A stretch of 64,000 nucleotides of DNA from CAVTHW01 sp963734625 (lineage in GTDB: Bacteria; Acidobacteriota; Terriglobia; Bryobacterales; Bryobacteraceae): NCBI GenBank assembly GCA_963734625.1, contig CAVTHW010000022.1:186001-250000 (forward strand), read 5' to 3'. The notes beneath the pieces are model-generated. The model ran no database searches, was not told the origin of the DNA, and saw nothing but the letters and a program-made list of their open reading frames with translations. The translations under genes were made by a program, and so were the position numbers. Positions 44,295 through 55,374 of this stretch are shown here, in pieces. How positions within the stretch are numbered: position 1 is the first letter of the stretch; every line of letters begins with the position of its first letter.

Positions 44295-45792
44295 TAGTCT
44301 GCTGGAGTTGATCTCGCAAACCTCAACCAACCTGCCGCCGGATGTCCGCGCTGCAATGAGACTTGCGCTGGGTTCGGAAACGCCCCGCACGCAGTCCTCG
44401 CAGGCGCTTCAGGTCATCGCCGGCAATATCGACATGGCGCACGAAGACGAAGCGCCAGTATGCCAGGACACCGGCATGCCGACCTTCGTTGTCCACACCC
44501 CGCCTGGCTTCAACCAGATCCCCCTGAAAAAAGCCATACGCGAAGCGCTGGCGGAAGCCACGCGGCGCGGGAAATTACGGCCGAACTCGGTCGATTCGCT
44601 AACCGGAAAGAACAGCGGCAACAATCTCGGCGTCGAGACTCCCGTGATTCATTTCGAGCAGTGGGAGGAAGACGAAATCGAGATCAAGCTGATCCTCAAA
44701 GGCGGCGGCTGCGAGAACGTGAACAGCCAGTATTCGCTGCCTTGCGAACTGGACCATCTGGGCCGCGCCGACAGGAATCTGGAGGGCGTCCGCAAGGCGA
44801 TCCTGCATGCGGTGTGGCGGGCGCAGGGCTTCGGCTGCGCGCCCGGCGCTCTCGGCGTGTGCATCGGCAGCGACCGTGCCCAAGGCTACAGCCTGGCGAA
44901 GATGCAGCTCTTCCGGCCGCTGGACGACGTGAATCCGGAGCCAAGCCTGGCGGCGCTGGAAGCGGAAATCATGGATGAGGCCAACCGGATCGGCGTCGGA
45001 GCGATGGGCTTCGGCGGACGAGTTTCCCTCATCGGATGCAAGATCGCAGCGGCCAATCGCCTTCCGGCGTGCTTCTTTGTTTCGGTGGCGTACGATTGCT
45101 GGGCCTTCCGCCGGCTGGGAGTCCGCCTGGATCCGTCCAGCGGCGCGATTAAGCGCTGGCTCTACCGCGACCCTGAGAGCCCGGTGGAGCGCATGGCCGC
45201 GGCCAGCGGCGTTCCATTGAGCGGGCGAGAGATCGTTCTGAACACGCCCTTGTCCCAGGCGGACGTGCGCGCCCTGAAAGTCGGCGACGTCGTGCTCATC
45301 AACGGCGAGATGTACACCGGGCGTGATCAGGTGCATTCCTACCTGATGCGGAACCCGCCGCCGGTGGACCTGGACGGGGCCGTTCTGTATCACTGCGGGC
45401 CCGTGATGCTGAAGGAGGGCGACGGCTGGGTGACGAAGGCCGCCGGTCCAACCACCAGCAACCGCGAAGAGCCTTACGAGCCGCATGTTATCCGGACTTA
45501 CGGAGTGCGCGCGGTCATCGGCAAGGGCGGCATGGGCGCTGGAACGCTGGCGGCAATGCAGGACGCCGGGGCGGTGTATCTGCACGCCATCGGCGGCGCG
45601 GCCCAGGTTTACGCGCGGGCCGTCGACAAAGTGCTGGGCGTCTACCTGCTGGAGTTCGGCATTCCGGAAGCCCTGTGGCATCTTAAGGTGACGAACTTCC
45701 TGACCATCGTCACCATGGATGCGCACGGCCACAGCCTGCACGCCGAAGTGAAGCGAGAAACAGGCGAGGCGCTCGCCCGCCTGGCGAAGTAA
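44278..45792 (+). CDS. fumA: Fumarate hydratase, class I (4Fe-4S)
   Basis: A 504-residue single-chain class I fumarase carrying both alpha (about 1-285) and beta (about 300-504) parts. The alpha part has VCQDTGMP (Cys62), the GGGCEN motif (Cys145), and GFGCAPGALGVCIGSDRA (Cys187), which supply cluster ligands. The beta part has GDVVLINGEMYTGRDQVH, YHCGPVM and the GKGGMGAGT motif. It hydrates fumarate to malate in the TCA cycle and is oxygen-sensitive. GGGAG precedes ATG 44278. Confidence 0.93.
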   Translation: MQFLGSSLLELISQTSTNLPPDVRAAMRLALGSETPRTQSSQALQVIAGNIDMAHEDEAPVCQDTGMPTFVVHTPPGFNQIPLKKAIREALAEATRRGKLRPNSVDSLTGKNSGNNLGVETPVIHFEQWEEDEIEIKLILKGGGCENVNSQYSLPCELDHLGRADRNLEGVRKAILHAVWRAQGFGCAPGALGVCIGSDRAQGYSLAKMQLFRPLDDVNPEPSLAALEAEIMDEANRIGVGAMGFGGRVSLIGCKIAAANRLPACFFVSVAYDCWAFRRLGVRLDPSSGAIKRWLYRDPESPVERMAAASGVPLSGREIVLNTPLSQADVRALKVGDVVLINGEMYTGRDQVHSYLMRNPPPVDLDGAVLYHCGPVMLKEGDGWVTKAAGPTTSNREEPYEPHVIRTYGVRAVIGKGGMGAGTLAAMQDAGAVYLHAIGGAAQVYARAVDKVLGVYLLEFGIPEALWHLKVTNFLTIVTMDAHGHSLHAEVKRETGEALARLAK

Positions 45793-45840
45793 CCCCTGGA
45801 GTTTCTGGGTCCATTGTAGAGTGGGCCGCCAGGCCCGCCA

Positions 45841-45860
45841 CGCCGGCAGTCCTGCCGGCG
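45841..45860. terminator. Hairpin between convergent fumarase and VWFA genes
   Basis: CGCCGGCA, a GTCC loop, then TGCCGGCG: a perfect 8-bp GC-rich stem, about 48 bp after the fumarase stop and 23 bp before the convergent VWFA stop. No T-run follows, so Rho-independent function is uncertain. Confidence 0.55.
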
Positions 45861-45882
45861 GATGGTGGTCCACAACCGGCCC

Positions 45883-48042
45883 TTACGGCAGCAGCACCAC
45901 CGGCGCGCGCCAGAAGGCGAATCGCTTGGCGGTGGGATCCAGCACGCTCACCTGGCAGATATATCTGCCGGGCTCGAGCTTGCTCAGCGGGAAAGTGAAT
46001 CGCACCGGCACGGCCTTGCTCATTGGGTTCAGGCCCTCAGTCACCCGCAGCGGCTCAGTCTCGAACGCTTTGACTCGGCCGCGATAGAGACTCAAAGTGG
46101 CGACAATCGGCTGTGTCGTCTCCGCGTTAGGCTGGTAGGCCTCCAGGAAGACATACATCTCCTGGTCTTTGCGGAAAACGCGGGTCACGCTGGCAACCAA
46201 CTTCTCGCCGTTGCGCACCAGCGGGTTGAAATTGAACAGCCGCATGCTCGGCCCGGCGCTGCCCACCGCGTTGCTCATCTTCTCGCGCTGATTGCTCAGG
46301 ATCACGGAGCTGATCGGCAGCGCTCCGGTGTCAGTCGTCAGGTCGGGTACCGTGAACTTGGTTTCGAACGTCCCCATCTTGCCGGTTTCGTTCTCGCGCG
46401 TAAGGAACTTCAGCGTGTAGGAGCCCGGTTGGAGGGTGAAACCGGCGTCGTAGGCCACGGTCTTCTGGGCCAATTCGGCGGCCGTCTGGTCCTTCAACTT
46501 GACCGTGATGTAGTCGCGCACGGTTCCCGCCAATTGGTTCTTGGCGTCTCTTATCTGGCCGATGAAGTCCAGCCGCGTGGTCTCGGAGCCGCCGCGCTTG
46601 GCCAGTTCGATGTCGGAGCCCGCGATCTTGACCGATACCGGCACATAGTATCGGTCCCTGCCCATCCGGAAATAGTCGGTCTCGAGCGCCAGCGTGAGGT
46701 CCGTAATCGGGTCGCCCAGCACTAGCGCCTCCTCAAGCTGCCGCTCCCGATCCGAGGAGTTGAAGTTCTTGAACTGCTTGGAGGCGAAGTAGCCGGTGCG
46801 ATAGTCCAGCTTGGCGCTAAGGTTGTTGTTGATCTGCACCTTGATACGGCGATACTTTCCATCCAGGGCGGTGTTAGGAGTATAGTAGCCCAGGATGTAA
46901 TAGCTGGAGATGTCTTTCTGCGCCTGCACGACACCCATGGAAAGGTCGTTGCTGTCGAGGAACGCCTTCCCGCCGGTGTCGGCGGCCAGCGCAAAGAGCG
47001 CGTCCTGCGATCCCTGAAGATTGCCCGACATGGCCCGTCCGGCGCTGCCGGAGAAGTTGCCCCGATTGCCCTGTCCTCCTCCCGATCCCCGCGAGGCGTT
47101 CCCCGCCGGCGCCGTGGCCACCAGGCCGCGGGCGTCAGCCGGATAGAGGGCCACATTGCTGCGGATGGCGGCGTTGATGGTGGCGCGCAACTGCGCGTCG
47201 TTGTCGATGCCGTTACGGGTCACACCGCTGGCGAAATAGACCAGCGCCTTCTTCTCCGGCAGGCTGGAGAGCATCTTAACGGCGCGCTCCAGGGCGGTCA
47301 ACTGGCGATCCGTATTGAAGATGTTGAATTCCGAGTCGTCGGCGGTGAAAGCGGCTCCGGTGTCCTCGGCGCTGTCGTCGCTGACCGTGTTGGCCATCTC
47401 GCTGGATTCTCCGACTACCAACTTGCGGATGACCTTGGTCAGTTCGTCGCGGTCGCTCGTAAACTCCTGCAGAACCTTCAGCTCGCCCGTGTAGCTCATG
47501 ACGGCCACCCTGTCTGCGGCCGTCATCTGAGTGTTCAGAAACTTCAGCGCCCCGGACTGGGCGCGGAGCTGATCGTCGGGCGGCATGCCCTGGAAATCGA
47601 AGTACAACACCAGCAGTCGGCTGTCCTGGTACCTGATCTCACCCGGTCTGGACGGGGTGATCGTGGGCTGAACGGCCGCCGCGGCTGTGGGTGTTGCTAG
47701 CGCCTGCGCGGCCGGCTGCGCTGCCGCCGGCCGGGTCGCCAGCGCGGGCTGCGGCAGCGGCGCTTCCTCCAGGCGTTGGTATTGGAAGACCTTGATCTGC
47801 TGCGGCTTTCCGTCTTCACTGACGGTGAAGTCGGAGGCTTTCAGGTTCTCGATGGGCTTGCCGTCTTTGTCCTTCACCGAGACGTTCACGGCCACCAGGT
47901 CGCTGGTCGCTTCGAACTTGTAGATGCCCTTTGTCGAGGGAGCGTTCGGCTGCGCCTGCGGTTGCTGGGCGGAAGCGGCCAGGAGCCAGACCAGAAGCGC
48001 GCCCAGGAGGGATGCGGCTAAGATCGACTTCGATGTTCTCAT
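45883..48042 (-). CDS. Acidobacterial VWFA-related domain protein, exported
   Basis: A 719-residue protein with a signal peptide (LLGALLVWLLAASAQQ). Residues about 40-80 hold the VAVNVSVKDKDGKPIENLKASDFTVSEDGKPQ motif that opens this family, followed by a VWFA fold (LLVLYFDFQGM... VAVMSYT... KKALVYFASGVTRNG). The metal-site DxSxS is replaced by DFQGM, so metal-dependent adhesion is doubtful. The C-terminal half (beta-rich) is unassigned. It lies 2 bp after the Gly-rich receptor gene upstream and is probably in one operon with it. Confidence 0.85.
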   Translation of the reverse strand: MRTSKSILAASLLGALLVWLLAASAQQPQAQPNAPSTKGIYKFEATSDLVAVNVSVKDKDGKPIENLKASDFTVSEDGKPQQIKVFQYQRLEEAPLPQPALATRPAAAQPAAQALATPTAAAAVQPTITPSRPGEIRYQDSRLLVLYFDFQGMPPDDQLRAQSGALKFLNTQMTAADRVAVMSYTGELKVLQEFTSDRDELTKVIRKLVVGESSEMANTVSDDSAEDTGAAFTADDSEFNIFNTDRQLTALERAVKMLSSLPEKKALVYFASGVTRNGIDNDAQLRATINAAIRSNVALYPADARGLVATAPAGNASRGSGGGQGNRGNFSGSAGRAMSGNLQGSQDALFALAADTGGKAFLDSNDLSMGVVQAQKDISSYYILGYYTPNTALDGKYRRIKVQINNNLSAKLDYRTGYFASKQFKNFNSSDRERQLEEALVLGDPITDLTLALETDYFRMGRDRYYVPVSVKIAGSDIELAKRGGSETTRLDFIGQIRDAKNQLAGTVRDYITVKLKDQTAAELAQKTVAYDAGFTLQPGSYTLKFLTRENETGKMGTFETKFTVPDLTTDTGALPISSVILSNQREKMSNAVGSAGPSMRLFNFNPLVRNGEKLVASVTRVFRKDQEMYVFLEAYQPNAETTQPIVATLSLYRGRVKAFETEPLRVTEGLNPMSKAVPVRFTFPLSKLEPGRYICQVSVLDPTAKRFAFWRAPVVLLP

Positions 48043-48044
48043 GG

Positions 48045-51000
48045 CTAGAACCTGAATCGCAGACTGGCCGTCACCGAGCGCATGTCGCTGACGCCCGTGG
48101 GCTGGCCGAAGGTATTGTTGTTAAGCTGCGTGTTCCAACGGTTGATCACCACCGTGTTCAACGCGTTGTTGGCGCGAAGCTGCAGATCCATGCTGTGGCG
48201 TTCCCCGAGGCGGAAGACCCTGCCCGCCGAAGCGTTAAGACTGACAATCATCGGCCCGGGGATGGTGTTCCTTCCCGCATTGCCCCACGTGCCGGCGGCC
48301 GGCACGGCGAACGCCGCCGGGTTGAACAGCAGACCCGCCGGAGCCGGTTGGAGCGGGATGCCGGTGGCATCCGCCCGGAGGGTCTGCGACACCGCTCCCG
48401 CCGATACCTGGTTGCCGCCGAGGGTGACCGTCATCGGCGTGCTGCTGTACACCTGAATCGTGCTCATGATCGTCCAGTCCTTGACCAGTTGTCCCTTCCA
48501 GCCGGTCACCAGGCCCGCCCCCCTGCGGCCCTGCCCGGTGCTGTATGAGAAATTGATGTTCAGGTTGTGCCGCTGGTCGAAGCTTGACAGCGCCCTTTCG
48601 GCGCGGAAGTTCTGCCAGTCTTGCGCCAGGGCCGAGCCGCCGGCGCCGCCGTCGTCAATCGATTTCGAGAAAACGTATCTGGCGCTGGCGCTCAGGCCGC
48701 CGCGGAAGCGCCGCAGCAGTTGAATGGACGCGCCGTGGAAGATGGAACTGCCGCCGTAGGTCTCGTAGATATAGCCCGTGGGATATGGCGCCTTGGCGGC
48801 GCCCGGCGGCGTGACCCAGGGCTGGAACTCGCGGGTCAGATTCGAACCTTTTGTGCCCTGGTAGCCGATCGTGGTCTGGAACGAATACGGCAGGTTTTGC
48901 TGGATGCTCACGCTCCATTGCTGCACGTAGCCGATCTTGTAGTTGGGATCGATGGCGAAGGTGTTGGCGGTGAGCGAATTGACCCTGGTATTGGCCGGAT
49001 TGGTGAAGGCGTCCGCCAGCGCCAGCAGCGGGCTGTTCTGGATGTTCAAGTTCCAGACGGTGGCCAGCGGCGGCTGCTGCGACATTTGGGATGCGACCCC
49101 GCTGTAGACCGAAGTGTTGTAGTAGAGCCCGTAGCCGCCGCGAACGACGGTCGATTTCTTGGCGCTCGGCCGCCAGGCGATTCCGACGCGTGGCGAGAAA
49201 TTGTTGCGGTCGGAATTAACCAGCGCGGCCGGCTGGGGGTTTCCAGTTATAGAGCCGATCTGCCCCGGCTGGACCGCGGCGACCGCCGTGAAGCCGGGCG
49301 CGATATCGAGGTTCACCATCCGGTTGTATAGCTCCCGCACCGGAGTCTGATAGTCCCACCGCAGGCCCAGATTCACGCTCAGTCCCGATTTGAGGCGCCA
49401 GTCATCTTGGATGTACACGTCGAACAGGGAACCGCGGAAGTAGAGCGAGGGGTTTCCATAACGCACGGTGGCCGTGTCCGGCGTTCCCAGCAGGAAATCC
49501 GCCAGGTCGAAGCCAGTTCCGGCGACCGCGGATCCATTCACGATGCTGCTGGTGGCATATCCGTTGAACCCGAACGTGCCGCGCCCGTTTGAATCCGAGT
49601 AGCGGTTGTTCTGCTGCCTCCGGAAATCAGCGCCGCCGGAAAGGTTGTGGGTCTTATACACCCACAGCAGGCTGCCGCCCACCGCGCTGGTCTGGGACCG
49701 GGTTAGCGCCGCGGCTGCGTCGGAAAGACCGGCGAAATTCGTAAAGTTGAGATTGGGCGGGCCCCAGTTCAAGGGGTTGGTCGAGACTCCCTGGATCCCC
49801 AAGATCGCGGCCACATCCTCTACGTTCGCGAAGAACGGCGAGGTGAGGCTCCGGTTCCGGCTGAAGGTGTAGTTCAGAGTGAGAATTCTGCGGCTGGTGA
49901 AGTTATGCGAATAAGAAGCGTTCGCGCTCATCCCCCGTCCGCTTCCCGTGTCCGTGAAGCCGAAGATGTTGGGCGAGGTACTGTTGTTGCCCGAGTAGCT
50001 GAAGCCGCCCGAAACCCGGTTGACGGAATTGAGCGTCTGGTTGAGCCGCGTGTTGACGCTGTTCGTGCTGCTGTAGTTCGTGGTGGGGAGTTGGAAGTTC
50101 CGCGTCTGCCCCGGCAGGTTCGGCTTCGGATAGTACGCGAGCAGCGCCGCCGCGATCGGGTTGATCCGAGCCGGATCGATCTTGTTTCCGGCCAGCGGGA
50201 GTCCCGTGGTGGGATCGTAAACGATCACCGCTTTCCCGCTCGCGCTTACGGATTGCGAGAAATCTCCGCTGCGCTCCAGATCGGTGGGCATCGTGGTGAG
50301 CGTGCCCTGGTTGCCATTGCGCCTGCGGCCGATTCCCACGCTGAGCGTAAACTGGCCCCGGGTACCGCTGAGCAGCTTGGGGATCCTGAGCGGTCCGCCG
50401 ATCGAGGCGTTGATGCTGGTGCTGTTCGAGTAGGGCTTCGGGATGTTCTGGCCGCTCAGCGAAAAGGACTGCGCGTTCAATAGCGAATTGGACTCGGTGA
50501 TGTTCAGGTTGCCGGTGTACATCATGCGCTGATTGGCGCGATTGTTGCCGAAAGCCAGCGCGTTGCCCCTTCCCATCCACTGCGGCGCTCCGCCGCGTCC
50601 GTCGGCCCCGCCCCGTCCGCCGCCCGGACCGCCACCCGCTCCGCCGCGTCCACCACCTGCTCCGCCGCGACCGCCGCCCGCCATCGGGGCGCCACCGCCG
50701 CGTCCGCCGCCCGCCATGGGGGCGCCACCGCCGCGTCCAGCTCCGGTTCCGCCGGCAGGCCCGCCGCGACCGCCTCCGGCGCCAATGCCTGCCGTGTCTC
50801 CCGTCCCGGCGGATTCATCCGTTCCGAGAACCCCCATTCCCAAGCCCCCCATGCCCGCGCCCATCATGTCCGGCCCGCCGCCCATCATGCCCCGGCCGCC
50901 GAATCCTCCAAAATCGTTTTGGGGTGCGAAGCCCATCGCGCTGCTCATGCTTCCCTGTACGACGTAGGACTGGCTGGCGCTAGGCGAGAGTTCGGCGTTC

Positions 51001-51584
51001 ATTTCGCCGCTGATCGCGCCTTCCTGGTCAAAGAGCGAGGTGTCCGACGACTGGTTGACGCCGACCTGCTGGAAGGTAGTCGCGTTGGAGGCTTGTTGAT
51101 TCGTTCCGCCCCGTCCGGCCTGGCTGCGCGCTTGGCCCAGACCTCCGCGTCCAGGTGAACTGGCGGCCTGGGGTCTGGCCGCGGCGGGCGCGGCCGGTGC
51201 GGGAGTCTTAGCCGCGGACGCCGCCGGCACCGGCGCCGGTTTCAGGCCTAGAGCCGACACCATCTCGGCGTCTGACAGGAATCTCAGGTCCCACTCGATG
51301 CGGGCAGCGCCCGGCCCGGCCTGGACTTCTCGCTTCGCCTTTTCGAAGCCCAGCATATCGACCTGAATCGTCCAGGCGCCGCCGGCCAGGTTCGCAAAGG
51401 AGTACGAGCCGTTGTCATCAGTAGTCGTGATGAGTTTTTTGTCATCTTGGGTGGCGGTAACTGTGGCGCCGGGAACCGGTTTCCCGTTGGAGCGAACAAC
51501 ACCGCTTTGTTGCACTGTCTCTTGCGCCGAAAGCAACAGCCCAAGTGAAACAACCAGAATCACATTACAGAAGAAGCGAAACAT
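48045..51584 (-). CDS. Large outer-membrane receptor with CarboxypepD_reg domain and Gly-rich insert
   Basis: A 1179-residue protein. Signal peptide (MFRFFCNVILVVSLGLLLSAQ), a carboxypeptidase-regulatory-like domain (VVRSNGKPVPGATVTATQDD...NGSYSFANLAGG), an Ala/Pro linker, then an insert at about residues 225-335 made almost only of Gly, Ala, Met, Arg and Pro with repeated GGGAPMAGGGR units, and a TonB-receptor-like barrel that ends SLRFRF. The aromatic end fits BAM-dependent insertion. ATG 51584 opens with the signal peptide; a further upstream extension is rejected. Followed by the VWFA gene. Confidence 0.85.
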   Translation of the reverse strand: MFRFFCNVILVVSLGLLLSAQETVQQSGVVRSNGKPVPGATVTATQDDKKLITTTDDNGSYSFANLAGGAWTIQVDMLGFEKAKREVQAGPGAARIEWDLRFLSDAEMVSALGLKPAPVPAASAAKTPAPAAPAAARPQAASSPGRGGLGQARSQAGRGGTNQQASNATTFQQVGVNQSSDTSLFDQEGAISGEMNAELSPSASQSYVVQGSMSSAMGFAPQNDFGGFGGRGMMGGGPDMMGAGMGGLGMGVLGTDESAGTGDTAGIGAGGGRGGPAGGTGAGRGGGAPMAGGGRGGGAPMAGGGRGGAGGGRGGAGGGPGGGRGGADGRGGAPQWMGRGNALAFGNNRANQRMMYTGNLNITESNSLLNAQSFSLSGQNIPKPYSNSTSINASIGGPLRIPKLLSGTRGQFTLSVGIGRRRNGNQGTLTTMPTDLERSGDFSQSVSASGKAVIVYDPTTGLPLAGNKIDPARINPIAAALLAYYPKPNLPGQTRNFQLPTTNYSSTNSVNTRLNQTLNSVNRVSGGFSYSGNNSTSPNIFGFTDTGSGRGMSANASYSHNFTSRRILTLNYTFSRNRSLTSPFFANVEDVAAILGIQGVSTNPLNWGPPNLNFTNFAGLSDAAAALTRSQTSAVGGSLLWVYKTHNLSGGADFRRQQNNRYSDSNGRGTFGFNGYATSSIVNGSAVAGTGFDLADFLLGTPDTATVRYGNPSLYFRGSLFDVYIQDDWRLKSGLSVNLGLRWDYQTPVRELYNRMVNLDIAPGFTAVAAVQPGQIGSITGNPQPAALVNSDRNNFSPRVGIAWRPSAKKSTVVRGGYGLYYNTSVYSGVASQMSQQPPLATVWNLNIQNSPLLALADAFTNPANTRVNSLTANTFAIDPNYKIGYVQQWSVSIQQNLPYSFQTTIGYQGTKGSNLTREFQPWVTPPGAAKAPYPTGYIYETYGGSSIFHGASIQLLRRFRGGLSASARYVFSKSIDDGGAGGSALAQDWQNFRAERALSSFDQRHNLNINFSYSTGQGRRGAGLVTGWKGQLVKDWTIMSTIQVYSSTPMTVTLGGNQVSAGAVSQTLRADATGIPLQPAPAGLLFNPAAFAVPAAGTWGNAGRNTIPGPMIVSLNASAGRVFRLGERHSMDLQLRANNALNTVVINRWNTQLNNNTFGQPTGVSDMRSVTASLRFRF
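50575..50905 (-). repeat. Gly-rich low-complexity coding repeat
   Basis: Within the receptor gene, degenerate short repeats of GGN/CGN codons encode runs such as GGGAPMAGGGR (two near-perfect copies) and GGAGGGRGGAGGG. The surrounding codon pattern stays in frame, so the repeat is translated. Confidence 0.8.
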
Positions 51585-51711
51585 TGTTTCCAGCCCCCTT
51601 GCTGCCGGAATGACGTCTGGGTGACGCGGCTTCCTGTCGGGATTGACGACTTTAGGCCACTGGGAATTACAATCAAGGTGGGCGGCTGTGCTAGGGTGAG
51701 GGGACAATTAG

Positions 51712-52206
51712 ATGAAACTTAATTTAGACGCACTGAAGGACCAGATCCTCGAGTACCTGGAAAAGGAAGGCGTTTTGGTGTTCCGCGGTTTCTGCCGGAA
51801 CCCCGAAGCGCGTCCCATCGCCTACTGGGACAGCCACCGCGCTCCCGAGTTTCAAGCCTTTTTGAAGGTGGCCCGCGAGGCTGGCGCGAAGCTTGTCGTT
51901 TTCAACGATATGGATTTCTCCACCGGGATGGCGGACGACGCCATGGACCGCCTCGAGGAATACGACATGCCCGTCGAGGCCCGCCGCGGTTTTGAGCGGC
52001 GCCTCCGTGAAATACGAGCCTATCAGGGGTTTACCTGCGCCTTGGAACTCTCTTTCGACGGCCCGAACCGCACCTTCATTTATGAGTTGCGGGCCGATTG
52101 GTACCTGGAGTTCCTGCGCCTTCTCGACGAGATCGACCTGTACGGGCCCGAGGACGAGCCGGGAGAGGAAGACAAGCCGCCCGGCGGCTTCTTCTCTCCG
52201 AATTAG
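51712..52206 (+). CDS. Conserved hypothetical protein
   Basis: A 164-residue acidic, soluble protein without signal or membrane segments. Residues include LEYLEKEGVLVFRGFCRNPEARPIAYWD at the N-terminus and a C-terminal proline/glutamate tail. No known catalytic motif was recognised. It starts 12 bp upstream of recJ on the same strand and may be translated with it. Function unknown. Confidence 0.7.
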   Translation: MKLNLDALKDQILEYLEKEGVLVFRGFCRNPEARPIAYWDSHRAPEFQAFLKVAREAGAKLVVFNDMDFSTGMADDAMDRLEEYDMPVEARRGFERRLREIRAYQGFTCALELSFDGPNRTFIYELRADWYLEFLRLLDEIDLYGPEDEPGEEDKPPGGFFSPN

Positions 52207-52218
52207 GGCGTCGCTAAG

Positions 52219-53955
52219 ATGCTCGAACGTGCTCGATGGGTTCTGCCTGAGATTGAGGAATCACGGGCGGAGTCTCTGGCGGCGGAGCTAGGTTTGCACC
52301 TACCCGTGGCGCGCGCCTTGTTGCGCCGGGGTTACTCGGACCCCGAGGCCGCCCTCAGCTTCCTTCAGCCCTCGCTCGAAAAGTTACACGATCCATTTCT
52401 GCTGCGCGACATGGACCGAGCCGTCCAGCGTCTGTTGGAGGCAATCCGGCTGGAGCAGAAGATTCTTCTTTACGGCGACTACGACGTCGATGGGGTTGTC
52501 TCGGTAGTTACTCTCAAGTTAGCGCTTGAGATGGCGGGCGGAAAGGTCCAGTTTCATGTTCCCCATCGTGTGCGTGACGGCTACGGTATGCGCGCCGGAG
52601 TTGTGGAGCAGGCCGCCGAAGAGGGCGTCCAACTGGTGGTCAGCGTGGACACCGGTATTCGCGCCGCGGAGGTCGTCGGGCGGGCGCGGGAGCTCGGCAT
52701 CGACGTCATCGTGACCGATCACCACCTGCCCGGCGCGGAACTGCCCCCGGCCTGCGCCGTGCTCAACCCCAAGCGTTCGGACTGCGGCTACCCCGACAAG
52801 AACCTCTGCGGCGCCGGTGTGACCTTCAAGCTCATCGAGGCGCTGCTTCGAGCTCTGGACTGGCCCGCCGGCCGGCGGCAGCGCGTGCTGCAATCCTTGC
52901 TCAAGCTCGTCGCCATCGCTACGGTGGCCGATGTCGTGCCGCTGGTGGGCGAGAATCGCATCTTCGTCAAGCACGGACTGGAGGGGCAGCGCTCGGTGCG
53001 CAATCCGGGGCTGCGCGCGCTTCTGGATGTCGCCGGCATTGCCGAAGGCGAAGCGCCGTCGGCGTCACATGTGGCCTTCCGCATCGCCCCCCGCCTGAAC
53101 GCGGCTGGCCGCATGGACGACGCCGGCGATGTCATCGAGCTTTTCATGACGGGCGAGGCTGTTCGCGCCAGGGAGTTGGCGGCCCGGCTCGACGAACTCA
53201 ACCAGACGCGCCAGCAGGCCGAAACCGGGATGCTGAGGGACATCCTGGAGGAGTGCTCCCGTATTCCCGTAACCGCCGGGCAGAAGGCGCTGGTGTTTGC
53301 CGGAACGGATTGGCACCGGGGTGTCGTCGGCATCGTTGCCGCCCGCCTGGTCGAGCGGTTCCACCGGCCGGCCCTGGTTCTCTCGCTGGACCCGGCGACC
53401 GGCCTGGCGCAGGGCTCCGGCCGCAGCATCCCGGCCTTCCACCTGCTGGAAGCGCTCGAATCGCAGGCCGGTCTGCTGGTCCGATTCGGCGGGCACCGGC
53501 AGGCTGTGGGCCTGACCCTCGCCGCCGAGCGCATCCCCGAGTTCCAAGCTTGCCTGAATGATTACGCCGCGGCGCGTCTGACGGACGAGGACTTGATTCC
53601 CGAGCTGAGGATCGACGCCGCGGTCCGGCTCAAGGAACTCGACGACGCCTCGGTGGCGGAAATCCTGTCCATGGCCCCGTTCGGATTCGGCAATCCGGCG
53701 CCGGTGTTTGCCGTCCTGGACGTGGAGTCGGCGGGCGCGCCGGCCGTGATCAAGGAGAAGCACCTGAGGGTCCGCCTGCGCCAGGTGGATCGCACGCTGG
53801 CGGCGATGGGCTGGAACTTCGCCGGGCGTGCGGCGGAGCTGGCGGCCGGGGCGCATGTTGACGTCGCCCTTTGTTTTGAAGAGGATGCGTACTCGGCGCG
53901 GCGCGGCTACCCAGGCTGGCGCGCGGTGCTTCGAGATGTGCGCCCTGTGCCATAA
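52219..53955 (+). CDS. recJ: Single-stranded-DNA-specific exonuclease RecJ
   Basis: A 578-residue DHH-family 5'-3' exonuclease acting in recombination and mismatch repair. The DHH domain shows GDYDVDGVVSVVTLK near residue 85, VSVDTGIRA, VTDHHLPG (the DHH) and NPKRSDCGYPDKNLCGAGV. The DHHA1 domain follows with RIAPRLNAAGRM and RFGGHRQAVGLTL near residue 415. Full length. No adjacent recombination genes. Confidence 0.96.
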   Translation: MLERARWVLPEIEESRAESLAAELGLHLPVARALLRRGYSDPEAALSFLQPSLEKLHDPFLLRDMDRAVQRLLEAIRLEQKILLYGDYDVDGVVSVVTLKLALEMAGGKVQFHVPHRVRDGYGMRAGVVEQAAEEGVQLVVSVDTGIRAAEVVGRARELGIDVIVTDHHLPGAELPPACAVLNPKRSDCGYPDKNLCGAGVTFKLIEALLRALDWPAGRRQRVLQSLLKLVAIATVADVVPLVGENRIFVKHGLEGQRSVRNPGLRALLDVAGIAEGEAPSASHVAFRIAPRLNAAGRMDDAGDVIELFMTGEAVRARELAARLDELNQTRQQAETGMLRDILEECSRIPVTAGQKALVFAGTDWHRGVVGIVAARLVERFHRPALVLSLDPATGLAQGSGRSIPAFHLLEALESQAGLLVRFGGHRQAVGLTLAAERIPEFQACLNDYAAARLTDEDLIPELRIDAAVRLKELDDASVAEILSMAPFGFGNPAPVFAVLDVESAGAPAVIKEKHLRVRLRQVDRTLAAMGWNFAGRAAELAAGAHVDVALCFEEDAYSARRGYPGWRAVLRDVRPVP

Positions 53956-53988
53956 TCGAGGTAACCGGGGGAGCCGAAGGAGTAGTTT

Positions 53989-55350
<1,362 letters not shown>

Positions 55351-55363
55351 GCCGGCCCCTGTG

Positions 55364-55369
55364 TATAAT
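55364..55369 (+). promoter_or_regulatory. Perfect TATAAT box for a leaderless transcript
   Basis: TATAAT at 55364-55369, ending 5 bp before GTG 55375, would start transcription at about the GTG. No good -35 match was found 16-19 bp upstream. Confidence 0.45.
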
Positions 55370-55374
55370 TAAGC

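Noticed and set aside
48082..49350. Several plus-strand frames across the Gly-rich receptor
   Set aside because: Antisense shadows of the receptor barrel with Arg/Pro-rich composition.
53956..53988. TPP riboswitch upstream of thiC
   Set aside because: Only 33 bp lie between recJ and thiC, too short for a THI-box aptamer and without its conserved CTGAGA and ACCTGA elements.
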